A stretch of 64,000 bases of DNA, taken from positions 1-64,000 of the forward strand of contig JAUMZL010000005.1 of the NCBI GenBank assembly GCA_030528155.1, in the 5' to 3' direction. The stretch's first letter is position 1. Every line of letters starts with the position of its first letter. A program made the translations under genes and the position numbers. The notes beneath the pieces are model-generated. The model searched no databases. It saw only the letters and a list, made by a program, of their open reading frames with translations, and was not told where the DNA came from. Shown here in pieces: positions 28,209 through 37,261 of the stretch. The stretch is from Aerococcus sp. GTDB lineage: Bacteria; Bacillota; Bacilli; Lactobacillales; Aerococcaceae.

Positions 28209-29423
28209 CTATTTAAGCAAAGCGGTTAACTCTCCTTCGATGCGTTTTGCCAGCTGCTGCCACGATTTTTGGTCAATGGCTGCAAAGACATCATCTGACA
28301 CGGTTTCATGGCGTTGGACTTTCTCTAGCTGAATGATGATATCCTGGGTGAGACGCTCAACATAGGAAGGAATATCTTCAGGTACGGGATGGTCGAGGTC
28401 ATAGATACGCGGCAATTTGGTATAACGGATTAGGCCCGATTGATTGACCTTATCCCCTAGCTCGCGGCGTAAGCCCTCAATTTCTGAAGTCACACAGTAT
28501 TTTCCCATCGCCATGGCTTCAATCGCTGAGAGTCCCAGCGCTTCGTAATAGGAAGGCAACACAAACACATGGGCACGCTGCAAATATTGTGCCATTGTCG
28601 GCTGATCAACGGCATCATAGAGATGAAAACCGGTAGAATGCTGAGCATTTTTTCGCAAAATTTCCTGTTCCGTTTCATCCGCATGCCCGATCAGGTGATA
28701 CTCCACCTCAGGCAGGACCGCTTTCACCAAAGGATAGGTAGCGGCCAGTTCGTAGACCCCTTTTGCATGCGAAATTTTCCCCGCATACATGACCTTCAGC
28801 GGCGAAGATTTGGGTGGGTCATAGTGAAGGTTGAATAGTTTTTGGTTAAAGCCACCTCCGACCAGCTTGATTTTTGTTGTCGGATAGTCAAACCATTGCG
28901 CAATTTTTGCCGTTTCATTTGGCGATACCGTGAGTACTAAGTCGAGATCATGAAGTGATGCTAGGCGGTCTTTGAAGCGGGGATAGCGCTCAATTTGCCG
29001 CAAGTCTGTCCCATGACAAAACGCCACGACTGGCACATCGGTGAATATTTCACGCACCAATGCCGTCAAAAAGAATAAATGATGCGTCACCACAATATCG
29101 ATCGCTTCCGTTTTCTTCACTTGTTCCAGTTGATTTTTGAATGCCTGAAGTTCCTGCTCGATCATTTCCGGTGTCATCTCCGAATAGACGGTCGATGGGT
29201 AAGGCATCACATCACTCATTCCTGCGATTGGAAAGGACAATTTTGGCTGATTAAATCGAACGGGGTAGTGTTTACCAGGAAGTTCCACCGTGTAAGGCGA
29301 TTGCACCCCGTACACCAAAATATTTTCATGTCCTTGTGCAGTAGTCTCTTCCACGAGATTAGAAAAATACACACCGCTCCCCGTTTTCATCGGTAATTGT
29401 GCCAGTACATTAAGAATTTTCAT
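28209..29423 (-). CDS. GT4-type glycosyltransferase
   Basis: The 404-residue protein has the two-lobe GT-B fold. The N-terminal lobe has a Gly-rich acceptor loop (KTGSGVYFSNLV), and the C-terminal lobe has VMYAGKISHAKGVYELA. The family E-x7-E motif is seen in FVLPSYYEALGLSAIEAMAMG. It would move a sugar from a nucleotide donor; acceptor unknown. No signal or membrane segment is seen. The start overlaps the end of the ABC ATPase gene by 14 bases, so it belongs to the transporter operon, an unusual pairing. It could act on the transported compound or be a mere passenger. Confidence 0.85.
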   Translation of the reverse strand: MKILNVLAQLPMKTGSGVYFSNLVEETTAQGHENILVYGVQSPYTVELPGKHYPVRFNQPKLSFPIAGMSDVMPYPSTVYSEMTPEMIEQELQAFKNQLEQVKKTEAIDIVVTHHLFFLTALVREIFTDVPVVAFCHGTDLRQIERYPRFKDRLASLHDLDLVLTVSPNETAKIAQWFDYPTTKIKLVGGGFNQKLFNLHYDPPKSSPLKVMYAGKISHAKGVYELAATYPLVKAVLPEVEYHLIGHADETEQEILRKNAQHSTGFHLYDAVDQPTMAQYLQRAHVFVLPSYYEALGLSAIEAMAMGKYCVTSEIEGLRRELGDKVNQSGLIRYTKLPRIYDLDHPVPEDIPSYVERLTQDIIIQLEKVQRHETVSDDVFAAIDQKSWQQLAKRIEGELTALLK

Positions 29424-30336
29424 AGTCTCTCCTCGTTAATTGAATCTGTATTTGTTCTCCGACATGGAAGGTTTCTGGGGTATTCGTTACCGTCATCAGT
29501 TCCCCATATGCCGTCTGCAGATAAACCTCGCTCCATGTCCCTTTAAAAATCAAGGCTGTTACCGTTGCTGCTGTGGTTCCCTGGTGCAGTTTTATATCTT
29601 CCGGGCGCGCATACCCACCCTCTACTGGCGAACTTTTCCCAATAAAGGAAGCCACAAATGGTGTTTGGGGGTGCTCGTACAACGCTTTTGCTGTCCCCTG
29701 CTGCTCCACTCGCCCATGATTCATGACTAACACCTCATCAGCAATCTCGAAGGCTTCGTCCTGATTATGGGTGACAAAGATCGTCGTAATCCCAAATGTC
29801 TGTTGAAACTGACGGATTTCTCTGCGCATGGTCTGTTGCAGCTGTACATCTAGACTGGATAAAGGCTCATCTAACAACAGCAATTTAGGATTAACAATCA
29901 AAGCACGTCCCAGCGCCACCCGCTGCTGTTGACCGCCAGATAGCGATTGAATCGAACGTTCACCGAAGCCCTTGAGATCTAATCGTTCCAACATGGCTGA
30001 CACCTTTTCCTGGCGCTTTGCCTTCGATAACGGCTGGAATTTTAAGCCATAACTAATATTATCAAACACGTTCAAATGCGGAAATAGACCTAGTGATTGG
30101 AAAACCATGGAAATTTCGCGCTCTTCAACAGGGATGCCGCTCAACTCACGCTTGGCTAATTGGATCTGGCCTTCTGAGGTAATAAATCCGGCAATGGCGC
30201 GCAATACGGTCGACTTCCCACAACCAGACGGCCCGAGGATACAGAGCAATTTTCCCTCAGCTACCGAAAAACTTACCTTATCAATGGCTACTTGCTTACC
30301 ATAACGTTTCGTCAATTGCTTAACTGTTAAAAACAT
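29410..30336 (-). CDS. ABC transporter ATP-binding protein (Fe3+/phosphonate/sugar-phosphate importer type)
   Basis: The 308-residue ATPase has Walker A GPSGCGKST (residues 35-43), the Q-loop MVFQSLGLFPHLNV, signature SLSGGQQQRVALGRALI, Walker B LLLLDEPLSSLD and the H-loop FVTHNQDEAFEIAD. A short C-terminal regulatory OB-like part (residues 235-308) follows, as in FbpC/PotA/PhnT. Its start overlaps the permease end by 17 bases, so translation is coupled. It energises import through the two-domain permease next door. Confidence 0.92.
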   Translation of the reverse strand: MFLTVKQLTKRYGKQVAIDKVSFSVAEGKLLCILGPSGCGKSTVLRAIAGFITSEGQIQLAKRELSGIPVEEREISMVFQSLGLFPHLNVFDNISYGLKFQPLSKAKRQEKVSAMLERLDLKGFGERSIQSLSGGQQQRVALGRALIVNPKLLLLDEPLSSLDVQLQQTMRREIRQFQQTFGITTIFVTHNQDEAFEIADEVLVMNHGRVEQQGTAKALYEHPQTPFVASFIGKSSPVEGGYARPEDIKLHQGTTAATVTALIFKGTWSEVYLQTAYGELMTVTNTPETFHVGEQIQIQLTRRDYENS

Positions 30337-31942
30337 GACGCCCTCCTAACCACCAATAGAACCCACCATTAACCAGCAAGCAAACAATGAGGATTACTAG
30401 TGCTAATACCGACCCTACCGCATATTTCCCGCTTTGAATGGCATCAAACATCACCAGCGTTAAAACTTTGCGATTCGGATACACCAAAAAAATAATCGAG
30501 CCCATCGTTGTCATTGTCGCAGTAAAAGCATTGATAAATGACACCGCCAGTGCTTGTTTGCTCAATGGGAGAATCACATCCCATAAAGCCGCCCCGTGTC
30601 CACCTCCGAGCGAATGGACCGCATCCACCATCTGTTTATCCAGGCTCTCCATTGCTGTCCCACCAGCCCGTACGGAGAATGGCAATTGTTTAAATGTCAC
30701 ATTGATCACAACAATGGCTGCTGTCCCTGTTAACAATAGTGGGGCATGATTAAAGGCGAGTAAATACCCCAATCCGAAAAAGGTGCCTGGCACGATGTAA
30801 GGCAGATTAGCGATTGCATCGACCCACTTCATCATCTTAACTTGGCGAATAGACACATAGTAACTGATCAGTAATCCCAGCCCACTTCCTATCAGCGCGG
30901 CCAATAAACTATAGCCGATCGAGCGCCACAGCGTTGTCGTCATATAGGGAGCCGTTGCGCGCAGATTTTCTAAGGTAAACACTAAGTTGCCCCGTTGCAT
31001 GGTGGTAAAAGCAGAAAGGACGATGCTTGCGTACAGTAGAACCAGCGCGCCGATGCCTATGCCACTGACTATCGTCAATCCCCAGTACCACGCGCCCTGC
31101 TTATGCCAATGTGGGATGTCCGCCACTCTATTAAGGCCACCACCGAGTGAGGCGGTGGTACGGCGGTATAGCAATACAACAAAAATGGCGGGAACTAATA
31201 ATAAGAGATTCATCGTCGCTGCCAGCGCTAAATCGCCATCTGCGATCACCGCAAAATAGGAAGCAGAGGCTAAGACATTGAATTTTCCACCGATAATAGC
31301 CGGAGTCCCGAAATCTGCCACACTGCGAAAGAACGCCAAGGCAACGACGGCTTTTCCTCCTACCCAAGCCTGTGGAAATAAAATATCTTTGATAATGGCT
31401 GAGGTATTGGCTCCCAAACTGCGGGCTGAATGGATCATTTCCGGATTAAGAGTGGTTAACACTCCGTATACCAATAGCACGTTGAGCGAGAGGTGCGCAA
31501 GTGTCTGCATGAAGGCAATCCCCCACATGCCATAAACATTGAGAGACAGATGGAACAACTCATATGTCACAAGTCCCCGCCGTCCAAACAGTTGAATGTA
31601 AGCGAGTGATGTCACAAACGGTGGACTGATCATCGTCACAAAAAGAATAAATAAAATAAATTTTTGCCATCTTTTGGAACTGAGATAGAGACGGATGGCA
31701 ACAACTAGCGCTACCACCGTCTGCAACAAAGTACTCACAATGCCGAGTTGCAGCGTATTCGTCAATAATTTCGGACGGGTCGTCACTAATGTGATCACAC
31801 GCTCCAATGAAAAGTGATGATCTATCGTTAGACCTGTTTTAAAAACATACAAAAAAGGGAGCAGTATGAACAGCCCCACGCTCAGACTGATCCCTACTTG
31901 GAAAATACCATCACTGATGCGTTGTCTTTTGAACCGTTTCAT
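30320..31942 (-). CDS. ABC transporter permease, fused two-domain (FbpB/AfuB-like)
   Basis: The 540-residue protein has two tandem permease domains with about six membrane segments each. EAA-type loops are visible at HSARSLGANTSAIIKDIL and DAVHSLGGGHGAALWDVILP. Such fused permeases serve ferric iron, 2-aminoethylphosphonate or hexose-phosphate importers. The ATG at 31942 follows TAGGAG; the in-frame TTG at 31966 is less likely. It lies 27 bases after the binding-protein gene and overlaps the ATPase gene. Confidence 0.92.
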   Translation of the reverse strand: MKRFKRQRISDGIFQVGISLSVGLFILLPFLYVFKTGLTIDHHFSLERVITLVTTRPKLLTNTLQLGIVSTLLQTVVALVVAIRLYLSSKRWQKFILFILFVTMISPPFVTSLAYIQLFGRRGLVTYELFHLSLNVYGMWGIAFMQTLAHLSLNVLLVYGVLTTLNPEMIHSARSLGANTSAIIKDILFPQAWVGGKAVVALAFFRSVADFGTPAIIGGKFNVLASASYFAVIADGDLALAATMNLLLLVPAIFVVLLYRRTTASLGGGLNRVADIPHWHKQGAWYWGLTIVSGIGIGALVLLYASIVLSAFTTMQRGNLVFTLENLRATAPYMTTTLWRSIGYSLLAALIGSGLGLLISYYVSIRQVKMMKWVDAIANLPYIVPGTFFGLGYLLAFNHAPLLLTGTAAIVVINVTFKQLPFSVRAGGTAMESLDKQMVDAVHSLGGGHGAALWDVILPLSKQALAVSFINAFTATMTTMGSIIFLVYPNRKVLTLVMFDAIQSGKYAVGSVLALVILIVCLLVNGGFYWWLGGRHVFNS

Positions 31943-31969
31943 ACCGACTCCTACTATCTTTTTCAACTG

Positions 31970-33025
31970 TTATTCTTCTGCTTTATCAGCGGCAATCTGC
32001 TTAAAGTGAGCCAAAATATCGTCGCGATTAGAACCAAAATCACTCAAATTTTCCTTAATTAATTTGTCCTCTGGTAACCCGAGTGAAAGTCCTTTCACAT
32101 CTGGAACCACAATCTGTGCGGTATCTTTCCCATCTACCTTGGCAATGATTTCTTGTGCTTCCTTCGTTAACATGAAGTCCTCAAATGCTTTCGCCACTTC
32201 CACATTTTCAGATCCCTTGAAAATAGCCACGCCCTCTGGTACCCAAGGAATGATATCAGGGTAAACCACCGTCAGATCATTATCTTTGGCCACTTCAAAG
32301 GCACTATTATCAACAGGGATAATGCCGATCGCGAATTCACCTTGCACGGTTTTTTCTTGCGGATCTTTCCCACGTTTTGAATAGAAATCAATGTTTTCAT
32401 TCAATTTCTCAAAGTATTGCCAGCCATTCGTTTCTCCTTTAGCGTCGAGCAGACCTTTTACAACAGCATAATTGGTCCCTGAGATGGCTGGATTTGACAT
32501 GATAATTAATCCCTTATATTCAGGTTTAGTGAGATCATCCCATGTTTTAGGGATAGGCAAGCCTTTTTCCTCCAAAACTTTATTATTAACAAGGAAGCCT
32601 GCGACTGTTAACCCTTTAGCAATCCAAGCGCCATCTTTGCCTTTGTACGCCTCATTCACCGCACTGGCATTAGGGCTGGTGTAGTGCTCTAATAACCCAT
32701 CCTCATCGGCTGCCAAGAAAGCATCTAGTCCACCACCAAACCAAACATCTGCCATGGGTTTGCCTTCTGCCTTCGTGCGTGAAATCACTTCACCAGAACT
32801 CATGGATAAGAATTCTACTTTGGCACCGGTCTGTTCAGTAAATTTGTTGAATAAATCAACATATTTATCAGAGGTGGCGATCACATTAAGCGTTTTTCCC
32901 GCAAATGGTTGCGCCTTAGATTCAGACGAGCTAGCGGTATTTTCTGAGGTGTCATTGCGCCCACACCCCGCCAATACTAAAACCACACTGGCAACCATCA
33001 TTAACCATTGATACCACTTTTTCAC
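31970..33025 (-). CDS. ABC transporter substrate-binding lipoprotein (iron/AfuA-like family)
   Basis: The 351-residue protein starts with a lipoprotein signal (VLAGC lipobox, Cys at about 21) and is then of the type-2 periplasmic binding fold. ADVWFGGGLDAFLAADEDG and PKTWDDLTKPEYKGLIIM are typical of the FutA/AfuA/PhnS group. The paired tyrosines that bind ferric iron in FbpA are not clearly present near the C-terminal lobe, so an organic phosphate or phosphonate is at least as likely as iron. GTG at 33025 follows AAAGGGTGA. It is the first gene of the four-gene operon. Confidence 0.88.
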   Translation of the reverse strand: MKKWYQWLMMVASVVLVLAGCGRNDTSENTASSSESKAQPFAGKTLNVIATSDKYVDLFNKFTEQTGAKVEFLSMSSGEVISRTKAEGKPMADVWFGGGLDAFLAADEDGLLEHYTSPNASAVNEAYKGKDGAWIAKGLTVAGFLVNNKVLEEKGLPIPKTWDDLTKPEYKGLIIMSNPAISGTNYAVVKGLLDAKGETNGWQYFEKLNENIDFYSKRGKDPQEKTVQGEFAIGIIPVDNSAFEVAKDNDLTVVYPDIIPWVPEGVAIFKGSENVEVAKAFEDFMLTKEAQEIIAKVDGKDTAQIVVPDVKGLSLGLPEDKLIKENLSDFGSNRDDILAHFKQIAADKAEE

Positions 33026-33165
33026 TAGTGTCACCCTTTCTTCATTTATGACTCCATCATAACAAACAACGTTACCATAAAGGAGATTAAATTCAAATTT
33101 TCACAAAGAAGTGGCGAATCAGTAGTTTAAAGAGGTAACTCTGCTAAAATTCTTCAATTTTATTC

Positions 33166-33193
33166 TTGTATTTTTTCAGGGCCATTGTAAAAT
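33166..33193 (+). promoter_or_regulatory. Candidate promoter of the small membrane gene pair
   Basis: TTGTAT and TAAAAT are separated by 16 bases and lie 57 bases before the first gene of the pair. Confidence 0.45.
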
Positions 33194-33249
33194 AGTTATT
33201 AAAGATTTCCTTAAATTGTGTGTTATTTAAATGATTATTGGAGGTACTT

Positions 33250-33576
33250 ATGGAATCTAAATTGTACGATAAGCTAGCTCAAGTTGCTCATGATCGAGTG
33301 AAAATCTATCACTGGATCAATTATGCCTACATTGGTCTATCTATATTAGGAGCTATTATTGTGGCACGTTCTTCCGCTTTAGTTGATGTGGGAACTTATT
33401 ATTCAAACTATGTGGTTGATGCCTCTGCAGCGATTGGTATTTTTCTCTTCATCCTCATTCCTGTAGCTATTTTTGCCATTATTTTCCATTTATTAATCAA
33501 TATCTACGCACAGTCAATTATGAATAACTTAGCTAAAGATGAAGCATTCATCCAAACTATAATGGATGAACAGTAA
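33250..33576 (+). CDS. Two-segment membrane protein of unknown function
   Basis: The 108-residue protein has a charged N-terminus, two hydrophobic segments (about residues 24-40 and 59-86) and a short C-terminal tail. I do not recognise the family. The start ATG at 33250 has a strong TTGGAGG seven bases upstream. A second membrane gene follows after 37 bases with its own AAGGAG, so the two are likely co-transcribed. Confidence 0.6.
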   Translation: MESKLYDKLAQVAHDRVKIYHWINYAYIGLSILGAIIVARSSALVDVGTYYSNYVVDASAAIGIFLFILIPVAIFAIIFHLLINIYAQSIMNNLAKDEAFIQTIMDEQ

Positions 33577-33613
33577 TTCTCCCATTTGAAACTACTAATC
33601 AAGGAGAATAAGC

Positions 33614-34249
33614 ATGAATCATCTATTCAAACAGAAATTTAAAAAGCAAGAAAACAACGCTGTCCTGAAAAAAGAGTGGTATAAAAAATGGCAAACTTGG
33701 GTCATTGTCGGTTTTATCGTTTTGTGCCTTGTTGCTATCTTCTACCCTGTCGGTGGTTTTCAAAACTCTGAGCAATCTGAACGCGATCGACAAAGCGCAC
33801 TTAATGGCGAACATTCTTCTAACATGACGCCAATCGACTCTAATGATCCTGATATTAACGACCTATTTACTACTGATTTGCATTCAGGGATTAGCTCACT
33901 CAGTGATAAAGATCTAAAAAATATTGTCGAAGATGCTGAGCCTGTGAGTTATTATGACTTACGCAATCATTCTGAAGCCCATGATCTAAAATATGTGAAA
34001 CTATCAGGCAAAATCGTCAATGTGAATTGGAGCCCTTCCATTCCTGTTTATCAGTTGAAAGTTGACAATAAGTTCAATCAAACTGCCCTTCTTTTTGATG
34101 TGGAGCCTTACAATAGTGACACTATCATGGAAAATGATTTTGTGGATATCACTGCCATTTCATTAGGAAATCGAACAAGTACTAGTGCATTAGGCCTCAA
34201 TGTTAAACTGCCTGTACTTGCGATTGATTCTATTAAACGGCATAACTAG
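33614..34249 (+). CDS. Membrane-anchored extracytoplasmic protein of unknown function
   Basis: The 211-residue protein has a basic N-terminus, one membrane segment (residues 29-47) and an acidic Ser-rich linker. A C-terminal globular part (about 100-211) starts with YYDLRNHSEAHDLKYVKLSG and alternates strands in a way that recalls OB-fold (tRNA_anti-like) lipoproteins. I do not assign a function. It follows the small membrane gene and ends before a shared terminator. Confidence 0.6.
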   Translation: MNHLFKQKFKKQENNAVLKKEWYKKWQTWVIVGFIVLCLVAIFYPVGGFQNSEQSERDRQSALNGEHSSNMTPIDSNDPDINDLFTTDLHSGISSLSDKDLKNIVEDAEPVSYYDLRNHSEAHDLKYVKLSGKIVNVNWSPSIPVYQLKVDNKFNQTALLFDVEPYNSDTIMENDFVDITAISLGNRTSTSALGLNVKLPVLAIDSIKRHN

Positions 34250-34312
34250 TCTTTTTTAACCTACATGCTTAGTGCGACATAACAAGACTGGTTGAAATAA
34301 CCGAAAATAAAA

Positions 34313-34343
34313 GGTGAGCAAAACCAGTGTCGTTTCGCTCACC
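34313..34343 (-). terminator. Terminator between convergent genes
   Basis: GGTGAGC pairs with GCTCACC, followed by TTTTATTTT on the minus strand. It serves the PAS gene and perhaps also the plus-strand pair. Confidence 0.7.
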
Positions 34344-34352
34344 TCTTATTAT

Positions 34353-34976
34353 TTACTCGTTTTCGTGATGCTGTGACGCCCCGCTAACGGCATCGGGTTT
34401 AACCTCATCTTCAACCAATTTTTGGTGGGTTTGTTCTAAATACCAGTCAACAATTGGTTTGAGATCAGCGACATATTCATTGACCCCCATATAATTGCCC
34501 TCTTCGTCGTGCATCGCTTGGTAGGAATTCACCACAAATTTATCTGCACCGTGGCGACGTACTGGCAAGTGAATCACATCCTGCTTACCTGTGCGTAAAA
34601 TATCAATCATCTGTTCGACATGCGCTTTGACCTGATCAGGGTGCCCACTAGCAAGCGGACTCCCCACCTGTTCTGGTTGACGTTTGGCAAACATATCTTG
34701 CGCATCCGCATTGTGGTTGTAATAGAGGAACTGGTTATTTTCATCGGCAAAAGTAATTTCTACCGGCAGTGATTTCAACAAAGCGTTGATCTGATTAACG
34801 GTTAGAATCCCCCGATCCAATTCTACGTAAGTATCGCCTTTCACCGCATTTACCGCCTTAGATGCTTGTTCTACCCAATCATCAGCGTCCATGTCCACGT
34901 CCGTAATGGTGTATTTTCCTACACGTTTTGCTTCTAAATCGACAGACTTCTGTTCTTCATTGTGAGTGTCAGTCAT
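34353..34976 (-). CDS. PAS domain protein (DUF438-like)
   Basis: The 207-residue protein has an N-terminal part with VELDRGILTVNQINALL and a C-terminal PAS domain. The PAS core reads ITFADENNQFLYYNHNADAQ, then VIHLPVRRHGADKFVVNSYQA and the typical end MGVNEYVADL. Such single PAS proteins occur widely in Lactobacillales; they may bind haem or another cofactor, but no His ligand can be assigned here. No output domain is present. The start follows AAGGAGGAAATTCC. Confidence 0.8.
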   Translation of the reverse strand: MTDTHNEEQKSVDLEAKRVGKYTITDVDMDADDWVEQASKAVNAVKGDTYVELDRGILTVNQINALLKSLPVEITFADENNQFLYYNHNADAQDMFAKRQPEQVGSPLASGHPDQVKAHVEQMIDILRTGKQDVIHLPVRRHGADKFVVNSYQAMHDEEGNYMGVNEYVADLKPIVDWYLEQTHQKLVEDEVKPDAVSGASQHHENE

Positions 34977-35140
34977 TGGAATTTCCTCCTTATTCTCATT
35001 AACCTATAGTCTAAGCCTATATTACTAGTGTGGTCAATCCTAGATCCTGCTTCAATATTTATGCCATTCACTCGCCAATTAATAAAAAGTTATGCTGAAA
35101 GTGTCACCGCCACTGCTTCCTCATTTTTCACGCTGGACAC

Positions 35141-35173
35141 AAAAAACTCCCTGCCAAAAGCAAGGAGTTTTTG
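35141..35173 (-). terminator. Terminator after rpsD
   Basis: AAAACTCCTTGC pairs with GCAGGGAGTTTT and ends in TTTTTTG on the minus strand. Confidence 0.88.
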
Positions 35174-35184
35174 TAACCAAGAGA

Positions 35185-35796
35185 TTAAACTTGGTTGTAG
35201 TATTCAACGACGAGGGATTCGTCGATTTCTTGGTTCATTTCGTCACGTTGTGGTAAACGTGCTAATTTACCTTCGAGCTTGTCAGCATCAAATTCAACGT
35301 AAGGTACGTGACCGTAAAGCCCTTCAACAGAGTCTTTGATGATTTGCAAGTTCTTAGATTTTTCGCGAACGCTGATTACTTGTCCTACTTCTACGTGGTA
35401 GGATGGAATATCAACGCGGCCGCCGTCAACCAAAATGTGGCCGTGGTTAACTAACTGACGTGCTTGACGACGTGTTGAAGCTAAACCTAAACGGTAAACC
35501 ACATTGTCCAAACGTTGTTCCAAAGCGATTAAGAAGTTTTCCCCGATGGTCCCTTCTTGAATCTTAGAAGCTTTGTTAAACAAGTTGTGGAATTGTTTTT
35601 CGGTCATGCCGTAGATGTAACGAAGTTTTTGTTTTTCTTGTAATTGGAGACCGTATTCGCTTAAGCTCTTACGACGTTGGTTAGGACCGTGATCCCCTGG
35701 TGCGTAAGGACGACGAGCGAGTTCTTTACCAGTACCGGATAAAGAAATGCCGTAACGACGAGATTTTTTCCAATTAGAACCTGTAAAACGAGACAT
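35185..35796 (-). CDS. rpsD: 30S ribosomal protein S4
   Basis: The 203-residue protein is of normal length for Firmicutes S4. It starts [16 protein letters not shown] and contains the S4 RNA-binding domain near residues 92-155 ([30 protein letters not shown]). This is the zinc-free form, with no Cys cluster in the N-terminus. It nucleates assembly of the small subunit and in Bacillus represses its own synthesis. The start at 35796 follows GGAGG. It is a single-gene transcript with its own promoter and a structured leader. Confidence 0.98.
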   Translation of the reverse strand: MSRFTGSNWKKSRRYGISLSGTGKELARRPYAPGDHGPNQRRKSLSEYGLQLQEKQKLRYIYGMTEKQFHNLFNKASKIQEGTIGENFLIALEQRLDNVVYRLGLASTRRQARQLVNHGHILVDGGRVDIPSYHVEVGQVISVREKSKNLQIIKDSVEGLYGHVPYVEFDADKLEGKLARLPQRDEMNQEIDESLVVEYYNQV

Positions 35797-35826
35797 TGTC
35801 ATTCCTCCATAAGATAAATTTGTGGA

Positions 35827-35960
35827 GTAAAATAATCTCTGAACTAACCGCATTCGTGCAGTTCCACCTGGGCTTTCCCCAATGCAGCCGCTGGGTACTG
35901 GCATCACCATTGTGGGTAAACTGTTGACGAGCTTGCTTTAGTTCCGCTGCATTATTTTAC
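35827..35960 (-). promoter_or_regulatory. Structured rpsD leader, candidate S4 autoregulatory RNA
   Basis: The two ends of the leader pair perfectly over ten bases (GTAAAATAAT with ATTATTTTAC). They enclose a GC-rich core with GGCTGCATTGGGG and GCCCAGGTGG segments that can form further helices. The 3' strand of the closing stem ends 31 bases before the S4 start. S4 autoregulation through its leader is known in Bacillus; equivalence here is inferred from position and foldability. Confidence 0.6.
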
Positions 35961-35969
35961 ACAAAGATC

Positions 35970-35999
35970 ATTGTATCAGAAACCGTCCCCCTGCGTCAA
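35970..35999 (-). promoter_or_regulatory. rpsD promoter
   Basis: TTGACG (35994-35999) and TACAAT (35970-35975) are separated by 18 bases, with the structured leader starting a few bases downstream. Confidence 0.75.
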
Positions 36000-36076
36000 G
36001 CTAGACCTTAAAAGTGGGAGGTGAGCGGAGACTGCAACTTTAAATGGAATACTTTGCTCTGAATAAATATTGCCCG

Positions 36077-36769
36077 TTATTTGATCGCTTCAATGAAGGC
36101 CAATGTGGTTTGAGCACTCTTTTCTCCAACCGCATCAATAAAGGTTTCAAATAATACATCTGCGTCCTGACTAGCAGTATCGGAAATGGCGCGCACCACT
36201 AAATACGGAATGCCAAATTGGTAAGCCACCTGGCCGATCGATGCGGCTTCCATTTCAACGCACTGTGCACCGGGAAAATTAGCCTGCAGCCAGTGCACCT
36301 TCTCCTGGCTAGCAATAAAGGAATCTCCGCTCACAATCAAGCCAGTGGTCACGTGGCTGTCTGTCTGTTCCTGCACCGTTTTGGTGAGTTGAGCAATATA
36401 AGTTTCATCACATGGATAGCTTGCTGGTAATCCTTCCACTTGGCCGAGTACCATGCCAAAAGCCGTCGCATCCACATCATGATGACGGGTTTCTGTCGCT
36501 ACAACGACATCCCCAACATTAAGTTTGGGATCCAATTCCCCCGCTGATCCAGTATTGATTAAGAGGTCCGGCTGTTCTTGTGCCACAATCGTGGTGGCAA
36601 TGGCAGCGTTTACCTTGCCAATGCCCGACTGTGCAATGACGAGCTCATGCCCCGCAAAATCTCCTTCATAGAAGCTAACGTGAGCAGTGGTGTGGCGGAC
36701 TAGATTGGGAATGGTGTTGAGATAGTATTGGATTTCTTTACTGAGTGCAGCGACAATGGCAATTTTCAT
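36077..36769 (-). CDS. mtnN: 5'-methylthioadenosine/S-adenosylhomocysteine nucleosidase
   Basis: The 230-residue enzyme cleaves MTA and SAH and so supplies the LuxS and methionine salvage routes. Motifs are VAALSKEIQYYL at the start, LINTGSAGELDP (phosphate/base pocket), and VEMEAASIGQVAYQFGIP and VRAISDTAS with the catalytic Asp near the C-terminus. The start follows AAAGGAG. It lies 25 bases after a small membrane gene that itself follows a NUDIX gene, an order common in Lactobacillales. Confidence 0.96.
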   Translation of the reverse strand: MKIAIVAALSKEIQYYLNTIPNLVRHTTAHVSFYEGDFAGHELVIAQSGIGKVNAAIATTIVAQEQPDLLINTGSAGELDPKLNVGDVVVATETRHHDVDATAFGMVLGQVEGLPASYPCDETYIAQLTKTVQEQTDSHVTTGLIVSGDSFIASQEKVHWLQANFPGAQCVEMEAASIGQVAYQFGIPYLVVRAISDTASQDADVLFETFIDAVGEKSAQTTLAFIEAIK

Positions 36770-36793
36770 TTCAGGACTCCTTTAAATAGTTGA

Positions 36794-37261
36794 TTAGATA
36801 TAAAGTGCAATCAAAGTAACTAAGACAATGCCGATAGCCAGCAAAATAATGCCCCAATTAAGGAAGCGATCAATTTTACCTGTTTTAATCTCCCAAAAGG
36901 CAGAAGGTTCTAGCTTCGACTCATTGGCTTTAGAGGCAACTTGTTCTCCCATAGCGCCACTCGCGCGATGCATATGACGTTTTTCTTTTGAGGTAGCTTC
37001 AGTCTTGTTTTCTGTTGATGTGGTTGAACGGCGCGTATTAACGGTACTACCACTTTTCTCTTGGTGGCGCTTGAGTAGTTGGTCTGGCTTTAAGGAAAAC
37101 ATCTGCGTGGTTTGACTGACGGTGGGTTGCTTGTTTTCATCCTTAGTCTCGTGATCCCATCCCAAGGCCTCACGCAACCGTCCCTGCCAGCGCTGTTTAT
37201 CCCGTTCGCGGCGATACGTTTCCCGCGTTACTAGTGGTTTTTTATTACTCACGAGCCTCAT
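36794..37261 (-). CDS. Basic protein with one C-terminal membrane segment
   Basis: The 155-residue protein is very basic and polar up to about residue 130, with a segment LKPDQLLKRHQE, and ends in a single hydrophobic helix (about 134-155). It resembles the unnamed protein often found between NUDIX and mtnN genes in this order of bacteria; function unknown. The start may be ATG 37261 or GTG 37252. It overlaps the NUDIX gene end by 17 bases, so translation is coupled. Confidence 0.65.
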   Translation of the reverse strand: MRLVSNKKPLVTRETYRRERDKQRWQGRLREALGWDHETKDENKQPTVSQTTQMFSLKPDQLLKRHQEKSGSTVNTRRSTTSTENKTEATSKEKRHMHRASGAMGEQVASKANESKLEPSAFWEIKTGKIDRFLNWGIILLAIGIVLVTLIALYI

